A DNA stretch of 64,000 nucleotides from Bacteroidales bacterium UBA6431 (GTDB taxonomy: Bacteria > Bacteroidota > Bacteroidia > Bacteroidales > UBA932): NCBI GenBank assembly GCA_002439095.1, contig DJOT01000010.1, positions 8,897 to 72,896 of the forward strand, written 5' to 3'. Positions 24,997 through 34,044 of the stretch are shown here, one piece after another (position 1 is the first letter of the stretch; each line of letters opens with the position of its first letter). The translations under genes were made by a program, and so were the position numbers. The notes beneath the pieces are model-generated. The model was not told where the DNA came from and ran no database searches. It saw only the letters and a program-made list of their open reading frames with translations.

Positions 24997-25121
24997 GGAC
25001 ATGGAGTATGCTGTCCAGCTGCTAGCTGCTACCACCATAGCGTTTTCAAAGTCATCAGCGCCCTGCGAGGCTGCCGCTGCGCAAGACGCTGAAATATGGT
25101 TGGCAATAACCTGCTCTTTGT

Positions 25122-25517
25122 TTATTTTCCTTTTGCGTTATAATCAGCGTTGATCATATTCATGGCCTTAAAGAATTTGTAGCAATATATGAACGGACCT
25201 ACAATGATGAAAGCCCCAAAGATTCCCCAGCCCCAATAGGTGCCGGTGCTGATGCTATATGGGAGATTCCTTGCCGTCAGCTCCTCTCCCACCCTTTTGG
25301 TTATCCTATGTCCCCATACAAGAGGGACAATGCCCAGTGTCAGCCAGCTGAACACGAAGCAGATCAGGCAATAGTGCATCGTGTGCTTCCCGTCACGAGG
25401 TGAAGCTACTTGATTGATTTCTTCAGAGATGTGGGACCATACGACAATGCCGTATATGCCCAGAGTAACAAGGTTGAGAAGACAGAACTTCAGCAAACCA
25501 CGATTTGTACGTAACAT
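25122..25517 (-). CDS. DUF4234-like membrane protein
   Basis: A 131-residue protein with about three membrane segments: LKFCLLNLVTLGIYGIVVW, MHYCLICFVFSWLTLGIVPLVWG and WGWGIFGAFIIVGPFIYCYKFF. The opening RGLLKFCLLNLVTLGIY and the overall pattern fit DUF4234, a small membrane domain of unknown function often found with zinc ribbons. Two zinc-ribbon membrane proteins are encoded just upstream in the same operon, which supports a shared role. It is separated from them by 133 nt. Confidence 0.6.
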   Translation of the reverse strand: MLRTNRGLLKFCLLNLVTLGIYGIVVWSHISEEINQVASPRDGKHTMHYCLICFVFSWLTLGIVPLVWGHRITKRVGEELTARNLPYSISTGTYWGWGIFGAFIIVGPFIYCYKFFKAMNMINADYNAKGK

Positions 25518-25572
25518 AACTTGTTTGTTTAAAAATAATTATTAATAATTTGCTCCACACTTGGAGAGCTTA

Positions 25573-25647
25573 TTAGCGCAATCCCAGATCCTTATAGGCG
25601 ACATTAAGCAAGTCTGCGGAATTTAGGAATAACTTATGCCTTTTCAT
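25573..25647 (-). CDS. Possible 24-residue ORF
   Basis: ATG at 25647 to TAA at 25573 gives MKRHKLFLNSADLLNVAYKDLG plus two residues. It fills the 133-nt gap between the zinc-ribbon gene and the DUF4234 gene. It could be a real small protein, the remnant of a longer gene or chance. No ribosome-binding evidence supports it. Confidence 0.25.
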   Translation of the reverse strand: MKRHKLFLNSADLLNVAYKDLGLR

Positions 25648-25650
25648 TTT

Positions 25651-25980
25651 CTATTTTAATATTTGATTCTCTATCTTGGCACCGCACCACGTGCAATACT
25701 TCACCTCAGGCCGCACTGAGTGCGAACATTTCGGACAATGAGGAGACTGGTCATCTATATCCACAAAAGCCCCCGTATTGTCTTTACCTTTATAGTTCAT
25801 TAAGATTAACCCGACAACACCTACGACAACACAGAATATCGTCCAACCGATTCCAATATCTGCCTTCCCGCTTTTTCTGCCCTCAATCGCAAAAAGGCCG
25901 GCTACAATCATCAATGTGGACAGAATGGTCCAAAACCACTGTTTCGGAGTACGTTTGTTCTTATCATTCAACCCCTTCAT
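25651..25980 (-). CDS. Membrane protein with C-terminal zinc ribbon
   Basis: A 109-residue protein. Two membrane helices (QWFWTILSTLMIVAGLFAI and IGWTIFCVVVGVVGLILM) are followed by a C-terminal zinc ribbon CPKCSHSVRPEVKYCTWCG with four cysteines in CxxC pairs. The ribbon probably lies in the cytoplasm. No specific family name is assigned. It is 8 nt downstream of another zinc-ribbon protein with the opposite domain order. Confidence 0.6.
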   Translation of the reverse strand: MKGLNDKNKRTPKQWFWTILSTLMIVAGLFAIEGRKSGKADIGIGWTIFCVVVGVVGLILMNYKGKDNTGAFVDIDDQSPHCPKCSHSVRPEVKYCTWCGAKIENQILK

Positions 25981-25988
25981 AACAGTAT

Positions 25989-26525
25989 CTAAAATTCAAA
26001 TATCCCTAAATAAGCCCCCATTATGAGGACCACAACGAATGCAAAAACGATCCCGCAGGCCAGCAATGACCACTTGCGGGTAGACTTGTTCACAAACATC
26101 GTATCGCCCTTAGTTGCACCTATTTTCTCTAAGGACAGAAGGATGTGTTCCCAATCCTGCGGATACAAATCTGCACCCTCAGCATAAAGGCCTATCTCTT
26201 GATTCCCCTTGGCAAATCTGACGATCGTGTTTTCCGGATTTTTCGTTTTGCCTATAAAAACCTGATCATACGATTTTAATGGCCCCGAAAGTTCTTCCCC
26301 TGCAAGATTGGAAACTGTCAAGACACCGTTCTCATAATTGATGCTTTTCAATCGTACCGACTTGGGAACATACGCCAACCCTGTGGACATGGAGGCATCA
26401 TACATGGATGTCTTGTAAGAATCATAGTGAAATCTTACCGGTTGTGGCGAGCCACATTGCGGACAATACATATCGTTGATACAAACATCCGCACCACATT
26501 TCTCACATTTCCTCTGGTCTTCCAT
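25989..26525 (-). CDS. Protein with N-terminal zinc ribbon and C-terminal membrane anchor
   Basis: A 178-residue protein. The N-terminal ribbon has CEKCGADVCINDMYCPQCG (two CxxC pairs). A soluble middle of about 120 residues follows, and a single C-terminal helix (KWSLLACGIVFAFVVVLIMG) anchors it. The order ribbon-domain-anchor suggests a cytosolic tail-anchored protein. The middle domain has no family I can name. It is 4 nt downstream of the next lipoprotein gene and pairs with 25651-25980. Confidence 0.55.
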   Translation of the reverse strand: MEDQRKCEKCGADVCINDMYCPQCGSPQPVRFHYDSYKTSMYDASMSTGLAYVPKSVRLKSINYENGVLTVSNLAGEELSGPLKSYDQVFIGKTKNPENTIVRFAKGNQEIGLYAEGADLYPQDWEHILLSLEKIGATKGDTMFVNKSTRKWSLLACGIVFAFVVVLIMGAYLGIFEF

Positions 26526-26529
26526 TGCG

Positions 26530-27099
26530 CTATTGTCTGGTTGCCGAAACAGTGCCTAAATCCTCATCTTCAAACACGAATGTATCTCCTGTTATCTCGG
26601 ATATTGCGAACGACCCAAACTCATTGAACTCCTGACACGAGGTGAACATCACTTGATAGACATCTTCTTCAGCCGTCTCCGCCAATTCTGACCTGTCATA
26701 ATAATACTCAAATAACCCAGATAAACCTCGTCCCCCAGAGATGGAAACGTCACTTGAGCTTGCATGCACTTCAAGGGAACTCAGGCTATAATCCAACATT
26801 AAGGTTCCCAATATGATATCATACGTTCCTTGGATTCTTGCCGTGCAAAGACAATGTATTCTGGCACCGTCTTCCCCTTTATATTCAACGTCATAATACC
26901 TTGTTTCCTTGAACTGTGGGGAATCACCACCCCTTTGAAATGTCCAGTTGACCGTACACTTGTCTTTAGTCATGTCAGCACTACTTACCGTGTAGCTGAA
27001 ACTCCAACTCCCGACAATAGCCTCACGATACTTGTCGCTGCATGAGGAAAGACTCACCAAGGCAGTCACAACTGCCAATACAATGATTGATTTTTTCAT
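26530..27099 (-). CDS. Lipoprotein of unknown function
   Basis: A 189-residue lipoprotein: MKKSIIVLAVVTALVSLSSC is a type II signal with the Cys at 20. The mature part begins SDKYREAIVGSWSFSY and is rich in alternating hydrophobic/polar residues, which suggests a beta-barrel of lipocalin type (GSWSF resembles the GxW motif). That similarity is weak. It is in the AT-rich operon between two zinc-ribbon genes and another lipoprotein. Confidence 0.6.
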   Translation of the reverse strand: MKKSIIVLAVVTALVSLSSCSDKYREAIVGSWSFSYTVSSADMTKDKCTVNWTFQRGGDSPQFKETRYYDVEYKGEDGARIHCLCTARIQGTYDIILGTLMLDYSLSSLEVHASSSDVSISGGRGLSGLFEYYYDRSELAETAEEDVYQVMFTSCQEFNEFGSFAISEITGDTFVFEDEDLGTVSATRQ

Positions 27100-27113
27100 T
27101 CTTACTTACATTT

Positions 27114-27875
27114 TTAAAACAAACCGCTACCGGTCAAATATTTCAGTTTAAGTTGTCGAGAATATGTCGTGGAATCATAAACTGGTTTCTTGTCAGCATC
27201 TAGCATATTCCCGTATAGAAACTCTCCCTTAACTTTCTTTACGTACCAGATGCCGTCCAGACCACAATCCATCGTCCATAATCTTTGACGCCAGTCGTAT
27301 TTTATTTCCTTCACATCCGCCCAATTGCAATCACGAATACAGGCAACAAGCTCTTCTGCCATTTTACCTTGTACCTTCGCACCCAACTTGGAAATTCTAT
27401 TCGGTGCACCGACCAATTTTTCAAAGTAATAACTGTCTACATACTCCGCACTCCAATCAAGCGTTGCCAGACTATCCGGATTTTCTAAAATCTTCTTCAT
27501 GTTGTCGTGTAAATTCGAGAGCACAATTTCAGTCCTTTTACGATAAGCCGTTTGGGTTTTCTCATACTCTCTCTCCACGCTGCTCTTTGACATATAGAAC
27601 CATAGCCTGCTCTCATAATCAAACGTATTGGACTCTTGAGCACCTAATTTAGCTTGAAGTCTTTTCCAATACGAAGAAAGTTCGTCTTCGGTTTTGTCCG
27701 AGAAATAAATGGATATACTCCAATAGCGATCTTCAATCTTCAATGGTATCTTATAGCCTTCTATAACATCCTCAATACCATCTTTAACAGTCTGCCTGTC
27801 ATCCTCACTCTCACATGCAACAAGCATGGCACAAGAGCAAAGAAAGAGAACCAATTGATACAGTTTCGTTTTCAT
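27114..27875 (-). CDS. Lipoprotein of unknown function
   Basis: A 253-residue lipoprotein (MKTKLYQLVLFLCSCAMLVAC; Cys at 21). The mature part is charged and mostly helical, with WSISIYFSDKTEDELSSYWKRL and a C-terminal half rich in aromatic residues. No family is recognised. Spacing to both neighbours is short (14 and 20 nt), so it belongs to the same transcript. Confidence 0.6.
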   Translation of the reverse strand: MKTKLYQLVLFLCSCAMLVACESEDDRQTVKDGIEDVIEGYKIPLKIEDRYWSISIYFSDKTEDELSSYWKRLQAKLGAQESNTFDYESRLWFYMSKSSVEREYEKTQTAYRKRTEIVLSNLHDNMKKILENPDSLATLDWSAEYVDSYYFEKLVGAPNRISKLGAKVQGKMAEELVACIRDCNWADVKEIKYDWRQRLWTMDCGLDGIWYVKKVKGEFLYGNMLDADKKPVYDSTTYSRQLKLKYLTGSGLF

Positions 27876-27895
27876 AAATTGTTGTAGTTGAATTA

Positions 27896-29260
27896 CTATT
27901 TATTATTCTTGCTTTCAATGTTTCGCCAAAATTCACAAACGCCCCAATAGTCCCTTTTCTTAAGTAAACCGTTCAACTGTCTTTTTTCTTTTCTCTTGAG
28001 TTTAGAATTGATCATTATGGATTTGGCAGCTGCAATATCGGCTAATTCTTTTTCAAGTTCGGCTGTTATTGTGGTCATTTCCTTTAGTACGGCTCTGGAG
28101 GAGGCGATATCATCGAGAGTTTCCGTACGCAGATATCTTCTTGAAGCCAACGTGGACAAACTATCAGTTAAAGCAGAAGCACCACTTTCCTCAAAGAAAC
28201 AAAACAGACTATACTTCACCATTTTAGCATAACCGTTCTCGACATTATATACTTGAAGCAGGTTGTCAATACTATCTTTCATATTTCTGACATCTGTTAT
28301 TACCGAGTCACGTGCCCGCTCAAAGTCTTTTCTCTCTTTAGTCAATATCCTTAATTTTGCCTCTTTGTAATGTTCTTCCGCAGGAACATACTCTATAAAT
28401 TCTGGCCCCTTTATCTTTTTTGAATCAAAACCAATTGCCTCCAAAGCATTTAACACATATAAGTTGAAATCGTCCTTAATAGCTCCGCATGTCTTCATCT
28501 CTTCTTCATAAATATCATTCTCTTCATCAATATAGAAGACCGTCCCATCCTCCAACTTCAATTCCTTCATTGGTAGAAAATCTATAGTAATCGGCTCATC
28601 CACACTGGTTTTTCCGGTTGAGTCATCATATACTTCTGAACGTATCAACCTACCATGGCTATATTCCAATTTAAAGGGTTTTGGAATATAGTCACACATC
28701 CAGCCATTGCAATCCCCATCGAGCAAGCCGAATTCGTCAAATCTGAAAGATCCAGACATTCCAATCTTGTGAGATGACGGCCATTGAATCTGTAAATTAA
28801 CCGGGACACCCTTGTTGAAATATCCTTCAATTATTGGGACATAAAACATATCCAACATTATATGGAGTTTTACAGGGCCCTCTATTTCTCCGTTATTGTA
28901 ATTAATTATAGCATAGTACGATTCATCTGAAATCCCTGAAGTCCGAGCAAATATCCATTTGCCATCAATTTTATCGTTTGAGTAATTTCCTTCAATAGCA
29001 ATTTTGTCGAATAATCCATCACCATCCATGTTTATTTTGCATCGCCCCTGACGAACTCTTTCCCCTTTTGAATTGACATAGTATTGATAAGAGATATCAA
29101 CTATCTCTTTCCCCGGTTCATATTCCAATGCTGGGTACAGCTTTATCAGAGGGATGTCTTCAAACAATGTAATCTTTCCTGAATAAGTCCCTGTTTTCTG
29201 AGAATACGAAGCAAAAACGGACAGGAAGAATGCGACTATAATGCTGACTGTCTTTTTCAT
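27896..29260 (-). CDS. Secreted protein with C-terminal coiled coil, unknown
   Basis: A 454-residue protein with a signal peptide (MKKTVSIIVAFFLSVFASYSQ). The first 240 residues repeat short beta units with Gly-Asp turns (GDGLFDKIAIEGNYSND, GLLDGDCNGWMCDY), reminiscent of MORN/YwqK-like repeats. From about residue 285 the sequence is helical with coiled-coil character (ERARDSVITDVRNMKDSIDNLLQV, TITAELEKELADIAAAKS). Family unknown. It is in the accessory operon, 27 nt after the membrane protein gene. Confidence 0.55.
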   Translation of the reverse strand: MKKTVSIIVAFFLSVFASYSQKTGTYSGKITLFEDIPLIKLYPALEYEPGKEIVDISYQYYVNSKGERVRQGRCKINMDGDGLFDKIAIEGNYSNDKIDGKWIFARTSGISDESYYAIINYNNGEIEGPVKLHIMLDMFYVPIIEGYFNKGVPVNLQIQWPSSHKIGMSGSFRFDEFGLLDGDCNGWMCDYIPKPFKLEYSHGRLIRSEVYDDSTGKTSVDEPITIDFLPMKELKLEDGTVFYIDEENDIYEEEMKTCGAIKDDFNLYVLNALEAIGFDSKKIKGPEFIEYVPAEEHYKEAKLRILTKERKDFERARDSVITDVRNMKDSIDNLLQVYNVENGYAKMVKYSLFCFFEESGASALTDSLSTLASRRYLRTETLDDIASSRAVLKEMTTITAELEKELADIAAAKSIMINSKLKRKEKRQLNGLLKKRDYWGVCEFWRNIESKNNK

Positions 29261-29287
29261 TTATATGACACGTGGTTTAAGTAGTTA

Positions 29288-30079
29288 TCAATTATTGATT
29301 TCTATAGAATCAACAGAAGAATTTCCTGTGTTTACTACCGACTTCGTTGATGAATCGATTGATATACTGGCATTGCGAATTTTAAATTCAGGAGAAATAT
29401 ACTGTTCTCGTGAGTTCTCTCGGCCCAGATATTTGTCTCCTTCCCACACGAGCTCACAGATCTTGTGCTGAAAAGATATGGAAAGAAGACACAGCAGAAT
29501 TACTGCAAAAATATTCCAGAACACAATATAACCCTGACTTCCCTGCACATTCAAGTACAACAATTCCCACAGCACGAACGGAACTATTATCTGCTTACAA
29601 AAACGTGAAAGAGCCTCGAGTATCGGTATGTTTCCGAGACATCCATTTTTCTCCACATTATAATACGCCGCAAGATAAGTGTCTCTTATGTCGGCCCCGC
29701 CCGCTGATGATTTCCAAAGTTGTTTGTACACCCTACGATACCCTATCCTTATCGATCCTCTATCATTTGACCTGAATAAGCAGCACAAGGCATTCGCAAA
29801 GCAACCTTTACAATCATCTGCTTCCTTATCCGAACAACACAAACAAGATATAGCCCGGAAAACTAATTCGTTGAATCCTCGCAAAATCCATTCGTAAACA
29901 ATACCAAAAACGAATGAAACTATTATCACAAACATCAAACACAATGATTCCGTTTCCGACACATCAGTATAACGTCTGAACGCAAGTGGATCTTTGGAAA
30001 TGCAGTTATATATCAAATATCCCGGAATCATTTTGTTCAAGAAATCGTAAAAAGAAAGACCTGATATATTCTTTTCCAT
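29288..30079 (-). CDS. Polytopic membrane protein of unknown function
   Basis: A 263-residue protein. The start ATG 30079 gives MEKNISGLSFYDFLNKMIPGYLIYN. Helices are likely near residues 40-65 (LCLMFVIIVSFVFGIVYEWIL) and in the C-terminal half (IIVPFVLWELLYLNV and IVFWNIFAVILLCLLSI). A Cys-dense stretch (CLCCSDKEADDCKGCFANALCC region) lies between them and could bind metal. The opening FYDFLNKMIPGYL resembles starts of several uncharacterised bacterial membrane proteins. The upstream extension of the frame overlaps the surface protein gene and is not used. Confidence 0.5.
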   Translation of the reverse strand: MEKNISGLSFYDFLNKMIPGYLIYNCISKDPLAFRRYTDVSETESLCLMFVIIVSFVFGIVYEWILRGFNELVFRAISCLCCSDKEADDCKGCFANALCCLFRSNDRGSIRIGYRRVYKQLWKSSAGGADIRDTYLAAYYNVEKNGCLGNIPILEALSRFCKQIIVPFVLWELLYLNVQGSQGYIVFWNIFAVILLCLLSISFQHKICELVWEGDKYLGRENSREQYISPEFKIRNASISIDSSTKSVVNTGNSSVDSIEINN

Positions 30080-30096
30080 ATCAGCAAAGTGTTTAA

Positions 30097-33000
30097 TTAT
30101 TCCCACGCCAATTTCGGACAGGAGACGCTGACGGTCTTTCCGTCCACTACACCGGCCCAGGTCCATGTATTATTGAAATTATAGTAGTCGGCATATTCAG
30201 AATAGCAAGAACGGAGAAAGTCAGTAATGTCGGTACATCCTGTATTGCAATTGGTTAATCTCTCATTCTTATCTGCAACTGTCGTGGCGCAATCTTTTGC
30301 CCTCAAATCTGAATAACCACCCAAACCTCCGAAAGCAGGATGAGTTGAAGTCATGACTGAATAGCATAGTTCCTGCTGTTCAGAGTAATCGAAGTTAGTG
30401 AAACCTCCGATTCCGCCAAGATATTTGGCAGAACTGTTGCCAAGTTTAAGAGACCCCGCTGAGTAGCTGCCACGAACTCTTACCCCTCCCAAGGCATATC
30501 CATATATCCCACCTGCATAGTTGACGGATGCGTCTATTGTCACATCCGATTTGCAACCTGTTATATAAAACCGGCCACGGCTTACATTCTCCACATCGCC
30601 TCCATAAATTCCACCCAAATATGATTCACCTGATATAGCCCCCTTGAAAGAGCATTTGGTGATAAAATCAGAATATGAATTGCCGCCGCCACATATACCG
30701 CCAACATAGGCTCCGCCATAAAGCATTGCGTCTACGCAACAATTTTCAATACCTTTCTTGTTTACGCAATAGCACTTGTACCCGACAATCCCTCCCACAC
30801 AACTGTTGCCTAATATAACGTTTTCACTTGAGGTTGAATTTACACGGCATCCGGAAATAGTCATACTCTGACTATTATTATGATCTCCATAATATCCGAC
30901 AATCCCTCCCACACAACTGTTGCCCATGATCTTCGATTCACTATTGAAAATCACAGAACAGTCCATGATTGTACCATTGGAGCGCAATAGCCCCGCAATT
31001 GATCCGATATTGTCAGACTGACCCGACTGGATATCAACACCTTTGATCTTAAGGTTCTTGACTGTTCCGCTGCAAGTAGCAAAGAATCCAAGATTATCAC
31101 CTGTCTTAGTGACTTTCAGATTAGATATCGTGAACCCCTTCCCGTCAAAAGACCCTGAAAAATCAAACGACGGCCAGTTCTTGTTATCCAAATCAATGTT
31201 ATTGCTTAAAATGAAGCATTTACCGGCATAATTCTTCATCAGGACAAGTTGCGCCCCAGATTCTATCCTATACGGATCCACCAACGTACCCGAACCGCCG
31301 GCAAATGAAGAGGCCATCGAACCATCCCACTTATCCATGCCAGCAGCGGTAGTGGTGACTGTAATCTGGCTGCTGTAGCTTGTGCCTTTGGAGTTGACTG
31401 CATACGCACGGACATAGTATGTCGTACCTTCATCAAGGCCGGTTATATCACTATTGAAAGAGCCTCCGGTGGATTTGCTGCCGAATGAAGTTTTGGCATC
31501 AGACGTGGTTGGATTCTGCGATGTACTCCAGCAATGGCCATAGTCATCAAGGCTGATTCCTCCTGTTGACTTGATTTCACCGCTGACACTGAAGGATTTT
31601 CTCTGTATGTTTGACGTCTGACCTATAGATACGGCAGGAGCCTCATAGTCCTTAGTGGTAAAGGTCAAATCTTCCCCATAGGCAGTACCCTCGGGGTTGG
31701 TTGCATAAGCGCGGATGTAGTATTTCGTCCCGGCGGACAGATCTGTAACTTCGCTGCTGAAATCCTTAGCCGAGGTCGCTTCCCCCAGACTTGTATGCGC
31801 ACAATCGGAAAGTGTCGGCTGAGGCGAAGTTCCCCATACATGGCCGTATTCCGTGATCTTCGCGACATTGCCCAGAGACGTTATTCTTCCTGTAGCCACA
31901 GCGGATGTCGGCGTCACATTACTTGTAGAGACTGTTGAAACAGAAGGAATCGTCGGCTTCGTGCTTGTGGTAAAAGACAAGGTCTGATCGCTATAGGCCA
32001 GACCTTCCGTGTTCTCAGCATAAGCCCGTACATAATACTTCGTCTCGGCATCGAGTTCTGATATTGTGCTCTCGTATGACTTTGCCCCAGTACAGTCGCC
32101 AAGATTAGAGATTTTATCATCAACAGTAGGGGTGGAAGATGTGGACCAGCATACGCCATACCTTGTGACTTTTGAACTGCCGATTGACTTGATCGCAGCT
32201 TTGATGGTCGCTCCGCCGGCAGTGACGGAATTCACCTCCTCAATGCTTACAGAAGGTTTTTCTTTCTGAGAGACCTTCATCTTTACAGGTATGGAAAACT
32301 CTCCACCCTCGACCATTATTACGATATTTCCGTCATAATCCCCGGCACTGAGACCGGATCTGGAGACTATGGCATTGAAAGAATCAGTCGTGGTGATGCT
32401 ACCGCTTGACTTGCTTACCGAAAGCCAGTCGTTCGATGTTGCTATGTTGTACTTCAGGGTCTTGCCGGAAGGATTGGTCATCGACACGCCAATGGATGAT
32501 TCTGCAGCCCCAAAATCCAGTGAAGCTGGAGACAAGGTCAAATCAACTGGAGTTACCGACATGGACACGGCAATCATCGCATTGCCGTCATTCGAAGACA
32601 CTACTATATTCTCGCTATAGTTGCCGTTCCCTTTGCCCGTCCTATCCACAGCCGCGACGACAGTGACCGATTTTGACGGAAGCACCGTCCCACTCACGGG
32701 AGAGCAACTGAGCCAATCGGCATTTTCAGAAACGCTCCATTCTAGATTTCCCTTGCCGGGATTCGAGATGGTGAATGACATGGTGGCTGTCTCACTTCCG
32801 AAATCAAGTTCAGCCTCAGAGACCGACAATTCTCCTTTCAGGGACTTCAGGGCAAGCTGAATTTTAGCTGATTGGCCAGCGATGACAGACACAGATTTAG
32901 TCGCATCTTCATATCCGGATTTTTTGAAAGCCAAATTATAGGTTCCCTGTTCCAAATCCTTGAATTCAAATTGCCCGTCACTGCCAGTGGACAAAGATTC

Positions 33001-33153
33001 CCCTCCTGGCGTTATTGAAATCTGACAATTGGATATCAGTTCCCCACTGTCATAATCCTTGACCGTCCCCGTTATCGAGCCTGTCAAATCGACTATGTCC
33101 CTAGCGCAAGCAGTGACGAAAAACAGCGATATCAGAATAACCTTTTTCAACAT
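30097..33153 (-). CDS. Large surface lipoprotein: CarboxypepD_reg, BACON x2, Fn3-like x3, GLUG repeats
   Basis: A 1018-residue lipoprotein (MLKKVILISLFFVTAC; Cys 16). Domains in order: carboxypeptidase-regulatory-like beta-sandwich (25-110, TGTVKDYDSGELISNCQI); two BACON-type domains (115-295, with WLSCSPVSGTV and WLSVSKSSGSI); three Fn3-like repeats (305-605, each with YGxxW and TxYYVRAYAxN); then a right-handed beta-helix-like region with GLUG-type repeats (620-990, recurring GGIxGY/GGIVGY). The build suggests an exposed adhesin or carbohydrate-contacting protein. It is the largest product of the accessory operon. Confidence 0.75.
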   Translation of the reverse strand: MLKKVILISLFFVTACARDIVDLTGSITGTVKDYDSGELISNCQISITPGGESLSTGSDGQFEFKDLEQGTYNLAFKKSGYEDATKSVSVIAGQSAKIQLALKSLKGELSVSEAELDFGSETATMSFTISNPGKGNLEWSVSENADWLSCSPVSGTVLPSKSVTVVAAVDRTGKGNGNYSENIVVSSNDGNAMIAVSMSVTPVDLTLSPASLDFGAAESSIGVSMTNPSGKTLKYNIATSNDWLSVSKSSGSITTTDSFNAIVSRSGLSAGDYDGNIVIMVEGGEFSIPVKMKVSQKEKPSVSIEEVNSVTAGGATIKAAIKSIGSSKVTRYGVCWSTSSTPTVDDKISNLGDCTGAKSYESTISELDAETKYYVRAYAENTEGLAYSDQTLSFTTSTKPTIPSVSTVSTSNVTPTSAVATGRITSLGNVAKITEYGHVWGTSPQPTLSDCAHTSLGEATSAKDFSSEVTDLSAGTKYYIRAYATNPEGTAYGEDLTFTTKDYEAPAVSIGQTSNIQRKSFSVSGEIKSTGGISLDDYGHCWSTSQNPTTSDAKTSFGSKSTGGSFNSDITGLDEGTTYYVRAYAVNSKGTSYSSQITVTTTAAGMDKWDGSMASSFAGGSGTLVDPYRIESGAQLVLMKNYAGKCFILSNNIDLDNKNWPSFDFSGSFDGKGFTISNLKVTKTGDNLGFFATCSGTVKNLKIKGVDIQSGQSDNIGSIAGLLRSNGTIMDCSVIFNSESKIMGNSCVGGIVGYYGDHNNSQSMTISGCRVNSTSSENVILGNSCVGGIVGYKCYCVNKKGIENCCVDAMLYGGAYVGGICGGGNSYSDFITKCSFKGAISGESYLGGIYGGDVENVSRGRFYITGCKSDVTIDASVNYAGGIYGYALGGVRVRGSYSAGSLKLGNSSAKYLGGIGGFTNFDYSEQQELCYSVMTSTHPAFGGLGGYSDLRAKDCATTVADKNERLTNCNTGCTDITDFLRSCYSEYADYYNFNNTWTWAGVVDGKTVSVSCPKLAWE

Positions 33154-33166
33154 AACAGTTTTACAA

Positions 33167-34042
33167 TTAAAATTTTAGAGCCAGACACACACCTACTGAA
33201 CTGTCGTCCACATAAGGGACTGCAGACAATGAAGCATGTCCTTTCTGCACAACAACGTGCTTCGCACCTGTTGAGGCGAACGCATCAATAATGTTATAGA
33301 TATATATTGCGGCAGCGGCTCCTATGCATATATTTCTGCCTGTTTCCCATGTGTCAGCAAGGGAATTATACTCTGACGCGTGCTTTGGCTGTTCCTGCAT
33401 CTTCTTCACGTAAGAAGCTCGTGTGTTCTCGCAAAGGATAATACCGCCAGCAGCCGCCACTTCCCCGGCAAGAACAAAAGAGCCTTTGACGGCACTTCCT
33501 TTATAGAACTGTCCGACACCGGGGATTATGGAAAGGAAGCCGGCACCAGGATACTTCGCGGTCACTGTAATCTTGTCATCATAACTTCCTCCATAAGCAT
33601 TCTTATTAGTTACTGTATAAAGGACATCAACTTCGTATTTGCCACTATATTCCACCCAATAGTCATCAATTTCCCGACACACAATCTTCAGCTGATGGCC
33701 GTTTTCCGTTACATCAAGAGTGATTTCCTGCTCGTACTCACCGCCCGAGCTTTTTTGATTCTGGTACAGACGTTCTCTGGTCTGCACATTGGTATTCACA
33801 GTAAGACCACGTTCGCTCTCAAGCCTTTGTGACATTGAAATGAAAGCCATCTGCTTTGCTCCCGCCAATGAAGAACCTTCTCCGTGAGAACGCACGAAAA
33901 TATAGGAACTTGACTGAGGCTCCGGGAGCGAGTGTGTCACCCACTTCGGCTTTATTTTGTCGGACTTTTCGCCGGCAAGCATAACATTCTGACAACAAAT
34001 GACGGTCATCAAAACAATCAAGGAAACCTTTCTAAAACTCAT
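33167..34042 (-). CDS. LPP20/DUF5683-like envelope protein
   Basis: A 291-residue protein with a signal peptide. Residues 30-150 resemble the LPP20 domain (AGAKQMAFISMSQRLESERGLTV, like the lipoprotein encoded next to it). The C-terminal half has PGAGFLSIIPGVGQFYKGSAVKGSFVLAGEVAAAGGII and NIIDAFAS, the pattern of DUF5683-type membrane domains. The two genes are 2 nt apart. Function unknown; related LPP20 proteins affect adhesion and outer-membrane organisation. Confidence 0.6.
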   Translation of the reverse strand: MSFRKVSLIVLMTVICCQNVMLAGEKSDKIKPKWVTHSLPEPQSSSYIFVRSHGEGSSLAGAKQMAFISMSQRLESERGLTVNTNVQTRERLYQNQKSSGGEYEQEITLDVTENGHQLKIVCREIDDYWVEYSGKYEVDVLYTVTNKNAYGGSYDDKITVTAKYPGAGFLSIIPGVGQFYKGSAVKGSFVLAGEVAAAGGIILCENTRASYVKKMQEQPKHASEYNSLADTWETGRNICIGAAAAIYIYNIIDAFASTGAKHVVVQKGHASLSAVPYVDDSSVGVCLALKF

Positions 34043-34044
34043 GG

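Larger units (their letters stand above)
24683..25121. other. Repeat-filled gap between convergent genes
   Basis: 439 nt without a gene. It holds a pair of 36-nt palindromic units (24757-24876) and GTACAG/CTGTACG motifs (24915-24996). A 73-bp block (24755-24827) is identical to 35498-35570. Short ORFs here encode a peptide shared with the other copy only because the DNA is repeated. Confidence 0.8.
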
